This document shows positions 53,126 through 61,754 of a stretch of 64,000 nucleotides of DNA, piece after piece. The stretch is taken from the NCBI RefSeq assembly GCF_029210485.1, contig NZ_JARGET010000003.1, forward strand, positions 62,001-126,000. Direction: 5' to 3'. The notes beneath the pieces are model-generated. The model was given only the letters and a program-made list of their open reading frames with translations, did not search any database and had not been told where the DNA came from. Positions within the stretch are counted from its first letter, which is position 1. Every line of letters begins with the position of its first letter. The position numbers and the translations under genes are program-made. This DNA is from Hoeflea sp. YIM 152468. GTDB taxonomy: Bacteria > Pseudomonadota > Alphaproteobacteria > Rhizobiales > Rhizobiaceae.

Positions 53126-54115
53126 ATGCCACAAAACAAAGCTCCCTTGGCCACCCCGGATCTGCAGCCGCCAATCAGCGTCGAATTGCTGGTGCTGCCA
53201 GGCTGTTCTTTGCTGACGGCTTCGAGCGCCGTCGAGCCGCTGCGGGCAGCCAACCGGCAGGCCGGTCGAATGGTGTTCAACTGGCGTTTCGTCTCGGTTG
53301 ACGGGACCAATCCGGTGACCTCGTCGGGAATCGCCTGGCCGGTGTCTGCCAAACAGGATGCTTCGTCGCGCTGTGATGTCCTGGCCATCATCGCCGGCTT
53401 CGGCGCGGCCGAGATGACCGACCGCAGGCTGATCGCCCATATCTACCGGGCGGCGCGGCATGCAAGCCTGGTCATCGGCATCGAATCGGGCGCATGGCTG
53501 CTGGCCCGAAGCGGGCTCCTCGATGAGCATCGCGCAGCGACGCACTGGGAGGATTTCGAGGACTTCGCCACCGCATTTCCCAATGTCGATCTCCGCCCCG
53601 ACCGCTATGTCATCGACGGGCGCTATATTACAACATCAGGCGCGTCACCAACATTCGACATGATGGTGGAACTGGTGCGCAGGGTGCTCGGTCATCCGGC
53701 CGCTCTGGATGTGGCGACGAGCTTCGTTCATGACGATTTGCGCGCCGCAGGGGATGCCCAAGTCAACGCCACTCTGGGCGATGCGCGCCATGATCCACGC
53801 CTGGTTCGCGCGATCCGGATCATGGAAACCCATATCGACGCACCGGTCAGCATCGCGGCCATTGCCAGGCGGGTGTCGATGTCGGTGCGTGGTCTGGAGC
53901 AATTGTTCGCCCGGCAGTTGGGGCAAACGCCCGGCGCCTATTTTCTGTCGCTGCGGCTGGCGGCGGCGCGCCGCCTGGTCAATGACACGCGCCTGAGCAT
54001 GACCGACATCGCATCGCGGACCGGCTTCTCGTCACAATCATCGTTTTCACGCGCCTTCAGCCGCCAGTCCGGGAGGTCTCCGAGTGTAAGCAGGAAAAGG
54101 TCTTCCAGCGCTTAG
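53126..54115 (+). CDS. AraC-family activator with GATase1 domain (CdhR/GlxA-like)
   Basis: The N-terminal class I amidotransferase-like domain (about 15-190) carries no obvious catalytic cysteine, as in other GlxA regulators. The C-terminal AraC helix-turn-helix pair (about 220-320) includes VSIAAIARRVSMSVRGLEQLF and MTDIASRTGFSSQSSFSRAFSR. AAGGAAAC precedes the ATG at 53126; 329 residues. Divergent from the carnitine operon, it most likely activates it in response to carnitine or a product, like CdhR of pseudomonads. Confidence 0.88.
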   Translation: MPQNKAPLATPDLQPPISVELLVLPGCSLLTASSAVEPLRAANRQAGRMVFNWRFVSVDGTNPVTSSGIAWPVSAKQDASSRCDVLAIIAGFGAAEMTDRRLIAHIYRAARHASLVIGIESGAWLLARSGLLDEHRAATHWEDFEDFATAFPNVDLRPDRYVIDGRYITTSGASPTFDMMVELVRRVLGHPAALDVATSFVHDDLRAAGDAQVNATLGDARHDPRLVRAIRIMETHIDAPVSIAAIARRVSMSVRGLEQLFARQLGQTPGAYFLSLRLAAARRLVNDTRLSMTDIASRTGFSSQSSFSRAFSRQSGRSPSVSRKRSSSA

Positions 54116-54138
54116 ATCGCTTAGATCGCCTGGGCCAC

Positions 54139-54921
54139 TCAGCTGCTCTTGACCGGTACCTTGGCTTCGAGCCAGCGAAAAGCGACGACCAGAACTCCTG
54201 TCAGCATCATGTAGATCAGTGCCAGCAGCAGCAATGGTTCATAGGTCAGATAGGTGTCCTGCCGCACACGCGAAATGATGGCGTAGACATCGACAACGGT
54301 GATGGTGGCGACCAGCGGCGTTGCCTTGAGCTGCAACACGGTTTCACCGGCTAGCGTGGGAAGCGCGCGGTGGATGGCGCGCGGCAGCCAGATGCGCCGG
54401 AACGCGGTGAGTGGAGACATGCCGTAGGCACGCGCTGCCTCGAGTTCACCTTTGGGAACACCTGCAAAGGCCCCGCGCATCACCTCGCCCTCGTATCCGG
54501 CAAAAGACATGGTCAGCGCCAGCACGCCATAGGGCCAGGCCGAGCGCAGATAAGGCCATGCCCAGGATTGCCGGATCTCCGGCCAGTAGGCAAACAGCGA
54601 GCCGAGGCCGTAGTAGAGGAGCCACAACTGCAACAGCAAGGGCGTGCCCCGGATCACGGTGCAGAAGGCGCGTGCTGGGCCCGACAGCCAGAACGGACCG
54701 GCCGCCTGGGCAAGGCCCAGAGGCACGGCAAGAAGAAAGCCCAATATGCTGGTCAGGAACAGCAGCCACAATGTGGTGCCCACACCAGAGACCAGCTTTC
54801 CGGAGTAGCGCGGCAGCCAGTCCCAACGCATGGTTAGCGCCGCAAAAACTACGATGCCTATGGCGATAGCCAGCAGCACCAGACGGTGCGGCTCTTTCCA
54901 GCTCCTGAGTTCCGGGCCCAT
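54139..54921 (-). CDS. Polar amino acid ABC transporter permease (HisM-like)
   Basis: Inner-membrane subunit of 260 residues with about five helices and the EAA loop AYGMSPLTAFRRIWLPRAIHRALP that contacts the ATPase. The family strings VIRGTPLLLQLWLLYYG and GEVMRGAFAGVPKGELEAARAYG mark the His/Arg/Gln uptake group. It is the last gene of a four-gene operon and its start abuts the other permease. Confidence 0.9.
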   Translation of the reverse strand: MGPELRSWKEPHRLVLLAIAIGIVVFAALTMRWDWLPRYSGKLVSGVGTTLWLLFLTSILGFLLAVPLGLAQAAGPFWLSGPARAFCTVIRGTPLLLQLWLLYYGLGSLFAYWPEIRQSWAWPYLRSAWPYGVLALTMSFAGYEGEVMRGAFAGVPKGELEAARAYGMSPLTAFRRIWLPRAIHRALPTLAGETVLQLKATPLVATITVVDVYAIISRVRQDTYLTYEPLLLLALIYMMLTGVLVVAFRWLEAKVPVKSS

Positions 54922-55652
54922 CAGCGCACCGCCGGCATGCCGCGGCGGGCATGACGCTCAACGCGGCGGATGACGACATTGGAAAGCAGGGTCACCATCA
55001 GGTAAAGCAGCCCCGCGGCAAAGAAAAACAGGAAATAATGCTTGGTCGAGCCGCCGGCCTGGCGTGTTACCAGTGTCAGTTCGGCGACGCCGACGACCGC
55101 CAGGAGCGCGGTGTCCTTGGTCGCGATCAGCCAGAGATTGGACAGCCCTGGCACCGCATGGGGCAACATGCCTGGCAATGTGATGCGCCTGAGAACCTGG
55201 AACGGGGACAGGCCATAGGCCCGCGCCGCTTCGATCTCTCCGTAGGGCACCGCCTTGAATGCCCCGCGCAAGACTTCGGTCTGATAGGCGCCCTGAACCA
55301 CGCCGATGACAAAGATGCCTGCGGCCAATCCGCTGATATCGGTGCGCTCGGCGCCGATCAATATCATGATTTGATTGAGGGCGTCGGTTCCGGCGTAATA
55401 GAGCAGCAGGATGAGAACAAGCTCCGGCACGGCCCGGACCAGCGTGGTGTAGACATCCAGCACATCGCGCAGGATCGGACCGCCATAGAGCTTGCCGGTG
55501 GCGCCGCAGATGCCGATCAGAAACCCCAGCATATAGCCGCCGACGGCAACCTGAAGCGAAACCGCAAGTCCTGCGAGCAGCACGCCGCCCCAGCCCGGCG
55601 GCTGCAGCGCCAGAAGCTCCCAGGCGGCAAAGCCGCTGATCCAGTCAAGCAT
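54921..55652 (-). CDS. Polar amino acid ABC transporter permease (HisQ-like)
   Basis: Partner permease of 243 residues. It has TTLVRAVPELVLILLLYYAG, QTEVLRGAFKAVPYGEIEAARAYGLSPFQVLRRITLPGMLPHA and several hydrophobic helices. It overlaps the other permease gene by one base. Substrates of this class are basic or polar amino acids; arginine is suggested by neighbours. Confidence 0.9.
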   Translation of the reverse strand: MLDWISGFAAWELLALQPPGWGGVLLAGLAVSLQVAVGGYMLGFLIGICGATGKLYGGPILRDVLDVYTTLVRAVPELVLILLLYYAGTDALNQIMILIGAERTDISGLAAGIFVIGVVQGAYQTEVLRGAFKAVPYGEIEAARAYGLSPFQVLRRITLPGMLPHAVPGLSNLWLIATKDTALLAVVGVAELTLVTRQAGGSTKHYFLFFFAAGLLYLMVTLLSNVVIRRVERHARRGMPAVR

Positions 55653-55672
55653 AGGATCTCAGTCCGTCGGAC

Positions 55673-55691
55673 CGGCGGGATGAACCCGCCG
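55673..55691 (-). other. Hairpin between binding-protein and permease genes of the ABC operon
   Basis: CGGCGGG and CCCGCCG pair around a five-base loop in the 74-bp gap after the binding-protein gene. There is no T-run. It may stabilise the upstream message and allow excess binding protein. Confidence 0.45.
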
Positions 55692-55726
55692 ACCCGGCTG
55701 GAGCGGCTTGCACCAGATCCGGCACG

Positions 55727-56497
55727 TCACTTGCCGTAGATATCAAAGTCGAAATAGGCCTTCGAGAACTCCTCATAGGTTCCATTGTCACGAATTGCGG
55801 CAATTGCCGTGTTGAACTTCTCGCGCAGCTCGTCGTCGCCCTTGCGCAGGCCGATGCCGACACCGGCGCCGAGGATGGCCGGATCATCTTCGACCGCGCC
55901 GACGATCTCGCAGCATGTGTCGGATTTGACGAAGGCATCAAGCGCCAGCGAATCCGCCATGACCGCATCAACGCGGCCGGCGGCCAGATCCTGGTTGGCT
56001 TCATCCTGGGTCTGGTATTCCTTGATCTCGGCGGCGACATCAGCGAAATGGGTTGTCATATAGTCCTGGTGGATGGTGGACACCTGAACACCGAGGATCT
56101 TGTCCTTCAGACCTGCTGCGTCGGGGGTAATGCCCGAGCCCTTGGAGGTCGCGATCACCGCCGGGGTGTTGTAGTATTTATCGGAAAAATCGATGGTCTT
56201 CATGCGCTCATCGGTGATCGACATCGAGCCAATGATGGCGTCAATCTTGCTCGATGTCAGCGCAGGAATGATGCCATCCCAGGCCACCGGAGTGACCACG
56301 CACTCAAGTTTGGCCTCGGCGCAGACCGCGTTCATGAACTCGATTTCCCAACCGGTCCAGTTGCCGGACGCATCAGGCTCGGTGAAGGGCGGATACGGTT
56401 CGGCGGCGACGCCCACGCGCACGGTTTCCGCCGATGCGGCGTGGGTTGCGAGTGTAAGGCCGAAAGCGGCGATGGTGGTTATGATCTTGTTTTTCAT
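55727..56497 (-). CDS. ABC transporter substrate-binding protein (basic/polar amino acid type)
   Basis: Periplasmic receptor of 256 residues, SBP family 3. The start at 56497 is preceded by AGGGGAAAATC. The signal peptide is 1-22, ending in ASA. Family motifs are PPFTEPDASGNWTGWEIEFMNAVC, DGIIPALTSSKIDAIIGSMSITDERMKTIDFSDKYY and VDAVMADSLALDAFV. It belongs to the lysine/arginine/ornithine-binding group. Neighbouring arginine-catabolic genes point to arginine or a guanidino derivative. Confidence 0.91.
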   Translation of the reverse strand: MKNKIITTIAAFGLTLATHAASAETVRVGVAAEPYPPFTEPDASGNWTGWEIEFMNAVCAEAKLECVVTPVAWDGIIPALTSSKIDAIIGSMSITDERMKTIDFSDKYYNTPAVIATSKGSGITPDAAGLKDKILGVQVSTIHQDYMTTHFADVAAEIKEYQTQDEANQDLAAGRVDAVMADSLALDAFVKSDTCCEIVGAVEDDPAILGAGVGIGLRKGDDELREKFNTAIAAIRDNGTYEEFSKAYFDFDIYGK

Positions 56498-56543
56498 GAT
56501 TTTCCCCTGTTGGACATGCGGGCCTGGCCCATTCACCCTTGGA

Positions 56544-57350
56544 CTATTCAACGGTCGCAAGGAATTTTTGCAAACGCTCGGACTTCGGTGCGCTGTAGAC
56601 AATATCGGGCGGACCTTCCTCCTCGATCACGCCGTCGGCCAGAAACACCACATGGTTGGCGACTTCCCGCGCGAACTTCATTTCGTGCGTGACCAGCAGC
56701 ATGGTTCGGCCTTCGCGCGCCAGATCAGCGATCACGGCGAGAACCTCACCCACCAGTTCGGGATCCAGCGCCGAGGTCGGTTCATCGAACAGCATGACTT
56801 CAGGTTCCACGGCCAGAGCGCGGGCAATGGCTGCGCGCTGCTGCTGACCGCCGGACAGGAACGCAGGATAGACATCGCGCTTGTCGGACAGACCCACGCG
56901 CTCAAGCAGCTTTTCGGCGCGCGCGATCGCCTCATCGCGTGAAACGCCCATCACCTGCACAGGCGCCTCGATAACATTGCCCAAAACCGTCATGTGCTGC
57001 CAGAGATTGAAGCTTTGAAACACCATCGCAAGCCGGGTGCGGATTCGGCGCAACTGGGCCGCATTGGCCGGGCGCAGGCCACCCCGCCCATCCGGCTTCA
57101 TTTCAATGGTTTCGCCTTGAATGCTGATGGCGCCGCTGGTGGGAAGCTCCAGCATGTTGATGCAGCGCAGCATCGTGGATTTGCCCGAGCCCGAGCCGCC
57201 GATGATGGCGACCACATCACCGTTTTTCGCCGACAGCGACACACCTTTGAGAACTTCAAGCGCGCCGAACTGCTTGTGAAGACCGATCACTTCAACGGCG
57301 GGCGGGGATGTCGCGGCATCGGCTTGCAGGCCAGCTTGTGGACTTCTCAT
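56544..57350 (-). CDS. Polar amino acid ABC transporter ATP-binding protein
   Basis: ATPase of the HisP/GlnQ class, 268 residues. Walker A is GGSGSGKST, the signature is LSGGQQQRAAIARAL and Walker B is VMLFDEPTSALDPELVGEVL. The start at 57350 has GAGGAAC upstream, giving an N-terminal extension of about 19 residues before the conserved domain. It is the first gene of the importer operon, divergent from the amidinohydrolase gene. Confidence 0.93.
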   Translation of the reverse strand: MRSPQAGLQADAATSPPAVEVIGLHKQFGALEVLKGVSLSAKNGDVVAIIGGSGSGKSTMLRCINMLELPTSGAISIQGETIEMKPDGRGGLRPANAAQLRRIRTRLAMVFQSFNLWQHMTVLGNVIEAPVQVMGVSRDEAIARAEKLLERVGLSDKRDVYPAFLSGGQQQRAAIARALAVEPEVMLFDEPTSALDPELVGEVLAVIADLAREGRTMLLVTHEMKFAREVANHVVFLADGVIEEEGPPDIVYSAPKSERLQKFLATVE

Positions 57351-57399
57351 ACCGTTCCTCAGCTGCTCCGGAGGGAGCGAAGTTAGGTGATCGTGACCC

Positions 57400-57427
57400 T
57401 TGCGCAGCAATTAATCAAGTGTATAAT
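57400..57427 (+). promoter_or_regulatory. Sigma-70 type promoter for the arginine-type operon
   Basis: TTGCGC (57400-57405) and a perfect TATAAT (57422-57427) are 16 bp apart, 35 bp before the amidinohydrolase start, in the gap divergent from the ABC operon. Confidence 0.55.
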
Positions 57428-57462
57428 TTCAAAAACTGCAGACCACCTGAACGGACCTATTC

Positions 57463-58332
57463 ATGACATACGGATCTCAATCCATGACGCCCCCGCTCAA
57501 GCGGGTGGTGATGCGCGCGCCCGGCGAAAGCCTCCGTTCGGCCAATGCCAGGGATTGGCATTACGGCGCAGGTTTTGATGGCCCGCGTGCCATCGAACAG
57601 TTCGGCGTGTTCGCGGATCTGGTGACTGCCAGCGGCGCCGAGATCATCTGGATCGACGATTCAGGCGATGGCCTGGCCGACGCCATGTTTACCCATGACC
57701 CGTCTCTGGTCACCGACAAGGGCGCGGTCATCCTGCGCATGGGCAAGCCCGGCCGCATGGCCGAACCGGATCTGCATGCGGCTGCTTACGAGGCTGCGGG
57801 CATTCCCATCCTTGGCAGGATCGAGGCGCCGGGCACGGTTGAAGGCGGTGACTGCATCTGGATCGACACGACAACGCTTGCGGTTGGGCGCGGCGTCAGA
57901 ACCAATCAGGCCGGGATCGCGCAACTGGGCCAAATTCTTGCACCGCTCGGCGTCAGCGTGCTCGGCTTTGATCTGCCGCTTGGGAATGGCGCCGACGCCT
58001 GTCTGCACCTGATGTCCGTGATGTCGCCGCTGTCGGACAAACTGGCGCTGGTCTACGCCCCCATGCTGCCGGTGGCTTTCTGGCAATTGCTGAAGGATCG
58101 GGGCTACACGCTGGTCGAAGCGCCTGGCGACGAGTTTGCCTCCTCCAACGGGCTCAATCTCAATGTTCTGGCCCTGAGCCCCGGAAAGGTGATCATGGTC
58201 GATGGCTTCCCGAAAACCCGCGCCCTGATGGAAAAGGCCGGCTGCCATGTCACCGTTTTCAACGCCGATGCCCTGTGCATCCCCTGCGAGGGTGGCCCGA
58301 CCTGCCTCACACGGCCGGTGTGGCGGGAGTGA
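57463..58332 (+). CDS. Amidinotransferase/DDAH-like amidinohydrolase
   Basis: Pentein-fold enzyme that would hydrolyse a guanidino group, as in dimethylarginine dimethylaminohydrolase or arginine deiminase relatives. The catalytic set is recognisable: Cys281 (GGPTCLTRP), His182 (ACLHLMSV), Glu127 (TVEGGD) and Asp79 (FTHDP). Length is 289 residues, short like DDAH rather than arginine deiminase (about 410). An alternative ATG lies at 57484. It begins an operon with a TetR regulator and AruH/AruI-like enzymes. Exact substrate, such as methylarginine or arginine, is open. Confidence 0.85.
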   Translation: MTYGSQSMTPPLKRVVMRAPGESLRSANARDWHYGAGFDGPRAIEQFGVFADLVTASGAEIIWIDDSGDGLADAMFTHDPSLVTDKGAVILRMGKPGRMAEPDLHAAAYEAAGIPILGRIEAPGTVEGGDCIWIDTTTLAVGRGVRTNQAGIAQLGQILAPLGVSVLGFDLPLGNGADACLHLMSVMSPLSDKLALVYAPMLPVAFWQLLKDRGYTLVEAPGDEFASSNGLNLNVLALSPGKVIMVDGFPKTRALMEKAGCHVTVFNADALCIPCEGGPTCLTRPVWRE

Positions 58333-58958
58333 CGCGCAAGGTCTTTCATCACGAACCCGAGGCGGTTCGGCAAAATGACCTGATTGCGGCAACGCTCGAC
58401 AGCATTGCCGAACTGGGACTGGCCGGCGCCACCGTGCGCGAGGTTGCCTTTCGCGCCGGTGTAACTCCGGGACTGATCAGGCGTTATTTCGACAACAAGG
58501 AGCGCTTGGTCGCAGCGGCTTACCGGAGCTTCATCGCCGATCTGACTGCCGCGGCGGAAGCTGGCTGCGGTGAAGGAAGTGCGCATTCGCGGCTGGCCGG
58601 TCTGATCCGCGCCAGTGTGACCGGCCCGGTGGCTGACAGCCGGGCGCTGTCGATCTGGGCAGCCTTTATCGGGACTGTGCACTCCGATCCTGCCATGGCC
58701 ACGGTGCACCGTGAGGGCTATCAGGCGTTCCGCGGCATCATCGAGCAGCTTGTCGGCGAAGTCATCTCCGAGCGCGGGGAGACCGCTGCGAAAGCAGAAA
58801 TCCGCAGCCATGCAATTGTGCTCAATGCCCTGCTCGACGGACTCTGGATTGAAATCTCCATGGGCGGCGACGACTTCTCGCGCCTCGACGTGGTCCGGGT
58901 TGCGCTCGATTCGGTGGCGACACTGCTGGGGATCGATCCGGCTGAATTCAGGAACTGA
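58329..58958 (+). CDS. TetR family transcriptional regulator (BetI-like)
   Basis: The N-terminal helix-turn-helix (about 15-60) has AELGLAGATVREVAFRAGVTPGLIRRYFDNKERLV, close to BetI-type regulators. The C-terminal ligand domain is helical with few conserved features. The start is a GTG overlapping the preceding stop (GTGA); 209 residues. Being inside the operon, it probably controls that operon and perhaps the divergent ABC transporter. Confidence 0.87.
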   Translation: MTRKVFHHEPEAVRQNDLIAATLDSIAELGLAGATVREVAFRAGVTPGLIRRYFDNKERLVAAAYRSFIADLTAAAEAGCGEGSAHSRLAGLIRASVTGPVADSRALSIWAAFIGTVHSDPAMATVHREGYQAFRGIIEQLVGEVISERGETAAKAEIRSHAIVLNALLDGLWIEISMGGDDFSRLDVVRVALDSVATLLGIDPAEFRN

Positions 58959-58962
58959 CACC

Positions 58963-60126
58963 ATGCATTATGCAGCTATCACCGAGCGTCTGGCTCACAC
59001 CGGCGGCGCCAAATGGCTCATCCATCAGCGCTGCCGAACCCTGAAGGCAGCCGGCGCGGACATCATCGAGCTGACGATCGGAGAGCCGGACCAGCCGCCG
59101 GACCCGCGTTTGTTCGAGGTTTGCCATCAGTCGATGCTGGCCGGGCGCACCGGCTATTCGAACGGCCGTGGCGAACCGGCGCTGCTGGATGCGATCGCTG
59201 CACGATACAGCCGCCGCCGCCCCGGCGTCGATGCCGGCAATGTGCTTTGCTTTCCCGGAACCCAGACTGCGTTGTTTGCAACCATGATGGGCCTGACCGG
59301 CCCCGGTGACGGCGTGCTGGTGGGTGATCCGTTCTACGCCACTTATGACGGCGTCATCACAGCCAGCGGGGCGCACCGGGTCTCGGTCCAATTGCGGGCA
59401 GAAAACGGGTTTCGCCTTACTGCTGACGATCTTGAGGCTGCCATCACGCCCCAATCGCGGGTTCTGCTGCTCAACTCGCCGCACAATCCGACAGGCGCCG
59501 TGCTGAGCGCCGCAGAACTGGAGAAAATCGGGCATGTCTGTGCAAGGCATGACCTCTGGATCGTCGCTGACGAAGTCTATGAAGAGCTGGTGTTTGACGG
59601 CAATTACGCCTCGCCTTTTGACAACCCCGATCTCGCCGAACGGGTGGTTGCCGTCTCATCGATCTCCAAATCCCACGCGGCCCCCGGCTTCCGCAGCGGC
59701 TGGGCGGTGGGCCCGCACCAGTTTTGCGATAAACTGCTGCCGCTGGCGGAAACCATGCTGTTCGGCAACCAGCCGTTCATCGCCGACATGACCGCCTTTG
59801 CGCTCACGTCCAACTTGCCGACAGCGGCGCGGATGCGGGACTCCTACCAGCGGCGCGCCGCGCTCTTTGCCGACACGCTTGGCCAGCTCAAGGGGGTGGT
59901 CCCCTATCCTCCACAGGCCGGCATGTTCATCATCGCCGACGTCTCCGGCACCGGACTTGGCGGCGAGGAATTCGCCTGGCAACTGCTCGAAGCAGGCGTT
60001 GCGGTCATGCCCGGCTCTTCGTTCGGAGACAACGCCGGCAAGCTGATCCGCCTCAGCCTGACGGTGCCGGACGAGGCTGTCGTCGAGGCTTGCGCCCGCA
60101 TCGCAAAATTTGTGGACTCGATCTGA
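58963..60126 (+). CDS. Class I/II aminotransferase, AruH-like (arginine--pyruvate transaminase)
   Basis: PLP enzyme of 387 residues with PLP lysine Lys236 (SSISKSHAAPGFRSGW), NSPHNPTG, ADEVYEELVFDG and the nearby Arg. The length and the neighbouring 2-ketoarginine decarboxylase-like gene, overlapping by one base, match the aruHI pair of the arginine transaminase pathway in Pseudomonas. It would turn arginine into 5-guanidino-2-oxopentanoate. Another amino acid substrate is possible. Confidence 0.82.
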   Translation: MHYAAITERLAHTGGAKWLIHQRCRTLKAAGADIIELTIGEPDQPPDPRLFEVCHQSMLAGRTGYSNGRGEPALLDAIAARYSRRRPGVDAGNVLCFPGTQTALFATMMGLTGPGDGVLVGDPFYATYDGVITASGAHRVSVQLRAENGFRLTADDLEAAITPQSRVLLLNSPHNPTGAVLSAAELEKIGHVCARHDLWIVADEVYEELVFDGNYASPFDNPDLAERVVAVSSISKSHAAPGFRSGWAVGPHQFCDKLLPLAETMLFGNQPFIADMTAFALTSNLPTAARMRDSYQRRAALFADTLGQLKGVVPYPPQAGMFIIADVSGTGLGGEEFAWQLLEAGVAVMPGSSFGDNAGKLIRLSLTVPDEAVVEACARIAKFVDSI

Positions 60127-61724
60127 TGCGCGCGCACCCGTCCCCGACCGTTGGCGAAGCGCTTGTCACCATGCTGGAGCAGGCCGGTGTCGACACGGTT
60201 TTCGGCATTCCAGGTGTTCACACAATCGAGCTTTACCGCGGGCTTGCGGCAAGTTCGATTCGCCATATCACGCCGCGCCACGAACAAGGCGCCGGCTTCA
60301 TGGCCGATGGCTATGCCCGCGTTTCCGGCCGCCCCGGCGTCTGTTTCGTCATCACCGGCCCGGGCCTGACCAACACGCTGACAGCCATGGCGCAGGCCCG
60401 CGCCGACAGCATTCCGATGCTGGTGATCTCCGGAGTCAACGCAACAGCGACACTGGGCAAGGGACGCGGTCACCTGCATGAATTGCCCGATCAGGCGGCG
60501 CTCGCCCGTACCGTCGCGCTCTGGTCGCACACACTGAGCGACCCTGCACAATTGGCCGCTACGCTGGCGCGGGCGTTCACGGTGATGACCGGCGGGCGGC
60601 CCGGTCCGGTGCATATCGAGATCCCGATCGATGTGATGAAGCTGCCAGCCGGGGCTCAATCCTTCAAAATGCCGGAGCCGGAGCGACCACACCCGACTGC
60701 GGCAGACCTGACATCGGCAATTGACCTCTGCGCCAAGGCGCAAAATCCGGTGATCCTGATCGGCGGTGGCGCCGTGGGCCATAGGGATCGACTTCGAGCC
60801 TTCGGCCAGGCGCTTGACGCCCCGGTGGTCAGCACCACCAACGCACGCGGCATCATGACCGGCGACGAACTCGACGTGCCGGCAAGCCCGAGTCTGTTCT
60901 GTGTGCGGGAGCTTCTGCTGAGGTCCGATCTGGTGCTGGCGCTCGGCACCGAGCTCGGACCAACCGATTGCGACATGTACGAAAATGGTGGCTTCGCCTT
61001 GCCAGCGCCCCTCATCCGGGTCGACATCGATGCCGACCAGCTCTCGCGCTCTGCGAGCCCGTCCCTGGCGATCCGAGCGGATCTCGGGGCCTTCATCGAC
61101 GACATGCTGGACCGCGCGGATGCGTGGCGGCGGTTGGCAAGCAATACGGGCGCCAAGCGCGCGCAAGCTGTGCGCGATCTCGCCAAAACCGAGATCGGCG
61201 CGAAGTACCGCGGCTATACAGAGCTTGTGGCGGAGATCTGGCAGGCCCTGCCCGAGGCCACACTCGTCGGGGATTCAACCCAATTGGTCTATGCCGGCAA
61301 TATGTATATCGAAGCGCCACGGCAAACGGCCTGGTTCAATTCGGCCACCGGATTCGGCACGCTGGGCTATGCCGCACCAGCGGTGATCGGCGCCGCACTT
61401 GGGCACCCCGGACGTCCGGCTGTTGCGCTGCTGGGTGACGGCGGATTTCAGTTCACACTGGCCGAACTCGGCAGCGCACGCGATTGCGATGCCGATGTGG
61501 CGTTTCTGGTCTGGAACAATTCCGGCTACCACGAAATCGAGACATCGATGACGTCAGCCGATATGACGCCGATTGGCGTGACCCCGTCGGCACCAGACTT
61601 TTCAGCCGTTGCCGCAGCTTACGGCCTGCCATCGCGCCGGGTGACAAGCCGGGATGCGCTGATCTTGGCGCTGAAAGACTTGCCGCGGCCCTGCCTGATT
61701 GAATATCTCGAGCCTTCCGCCTGA
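60126..61724 (+). CDS. ThDP-dependent 2-oxo acid decarboxylase, AruI-like (5-guanidino-2-oxopentanoate decarboxylase)
   Basis: Acetolactate synthase-like protein of 532 residues. Glu53 (PRHEQGAGFMADGYAR) activates the thiamine, and the ThDP site is GDGGFQFTLAELGSARDCDADVAFLVWNN. In the aru pathway it would decarboxylate 2-ketoarginine to 4-guanidinobutyraldehyde. Placement directly behind an AruH-like gene supports this over acetolactate synthesis, and no small ilvH subunit is near. Confidence 0.84.
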   Translation: MRAHPSPTVGEALVTMLEQAGVDTVFGIPGVHTIELYRGLAASSIRHITPRHEQGAGFMADGYARVSGRPGVCFVITGPGLTNTLTAMAQARADSIPMLVISGVNATATLGKGRGHLHELPDQAALARTVALWSHTLSDPAQLAATLARAFTVMTGGRPGPVHIEIPIDVMKLPAGAQSFKMPEPERPHPTAADLTSAIDLCAKAQNPVILIGGGAVGHRDRLRAFGQALDAPVVSTTNARGIMTGDELDVPASPSLFCVRELLLRSDLVLALGTELGPTDCDMYENGGFALPAPLIRVDIDADQLSRSASPSLAIRADLGAFIDDMLDRADAWRRLASNTGAKRAQAVRDLAKTEIGAKYRGYTELVAEIWQALPEATLVGDSTQLVYAGNMYIEAPRQTAWFNSATGFGTLGYAAPAVIGAALGHPGRPAVALLGDGGFQFTLAELGSARDCDADVAFLVWNNSGYHEIETSMTSADMTPIGVTPSAPDFSAVAAAYGLPSRRVTSRDALILALKDLPRPCLIEYLEPSA

Positions 61725-61754
61725 CATCGGTGAGACCGTAGCCTTGTGCTTACT

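Noticed and set aside
54109-54126. Tandem 9-bp repeat CGCTTAGAT at the 3' end of the AraC-type regulator gene
   Set aside because: Two copies only, at a stop codon between convergent genes; most likely a slippage event without function.
60126-61724. Acetolactate synthase (ilvB) as the identity of the ThDP enzyme
   Set aside because: No small regulatory subunit is nearby, and the adjoining AruH-like transaminase fits a 2-ketoarginine decarboxylase better.
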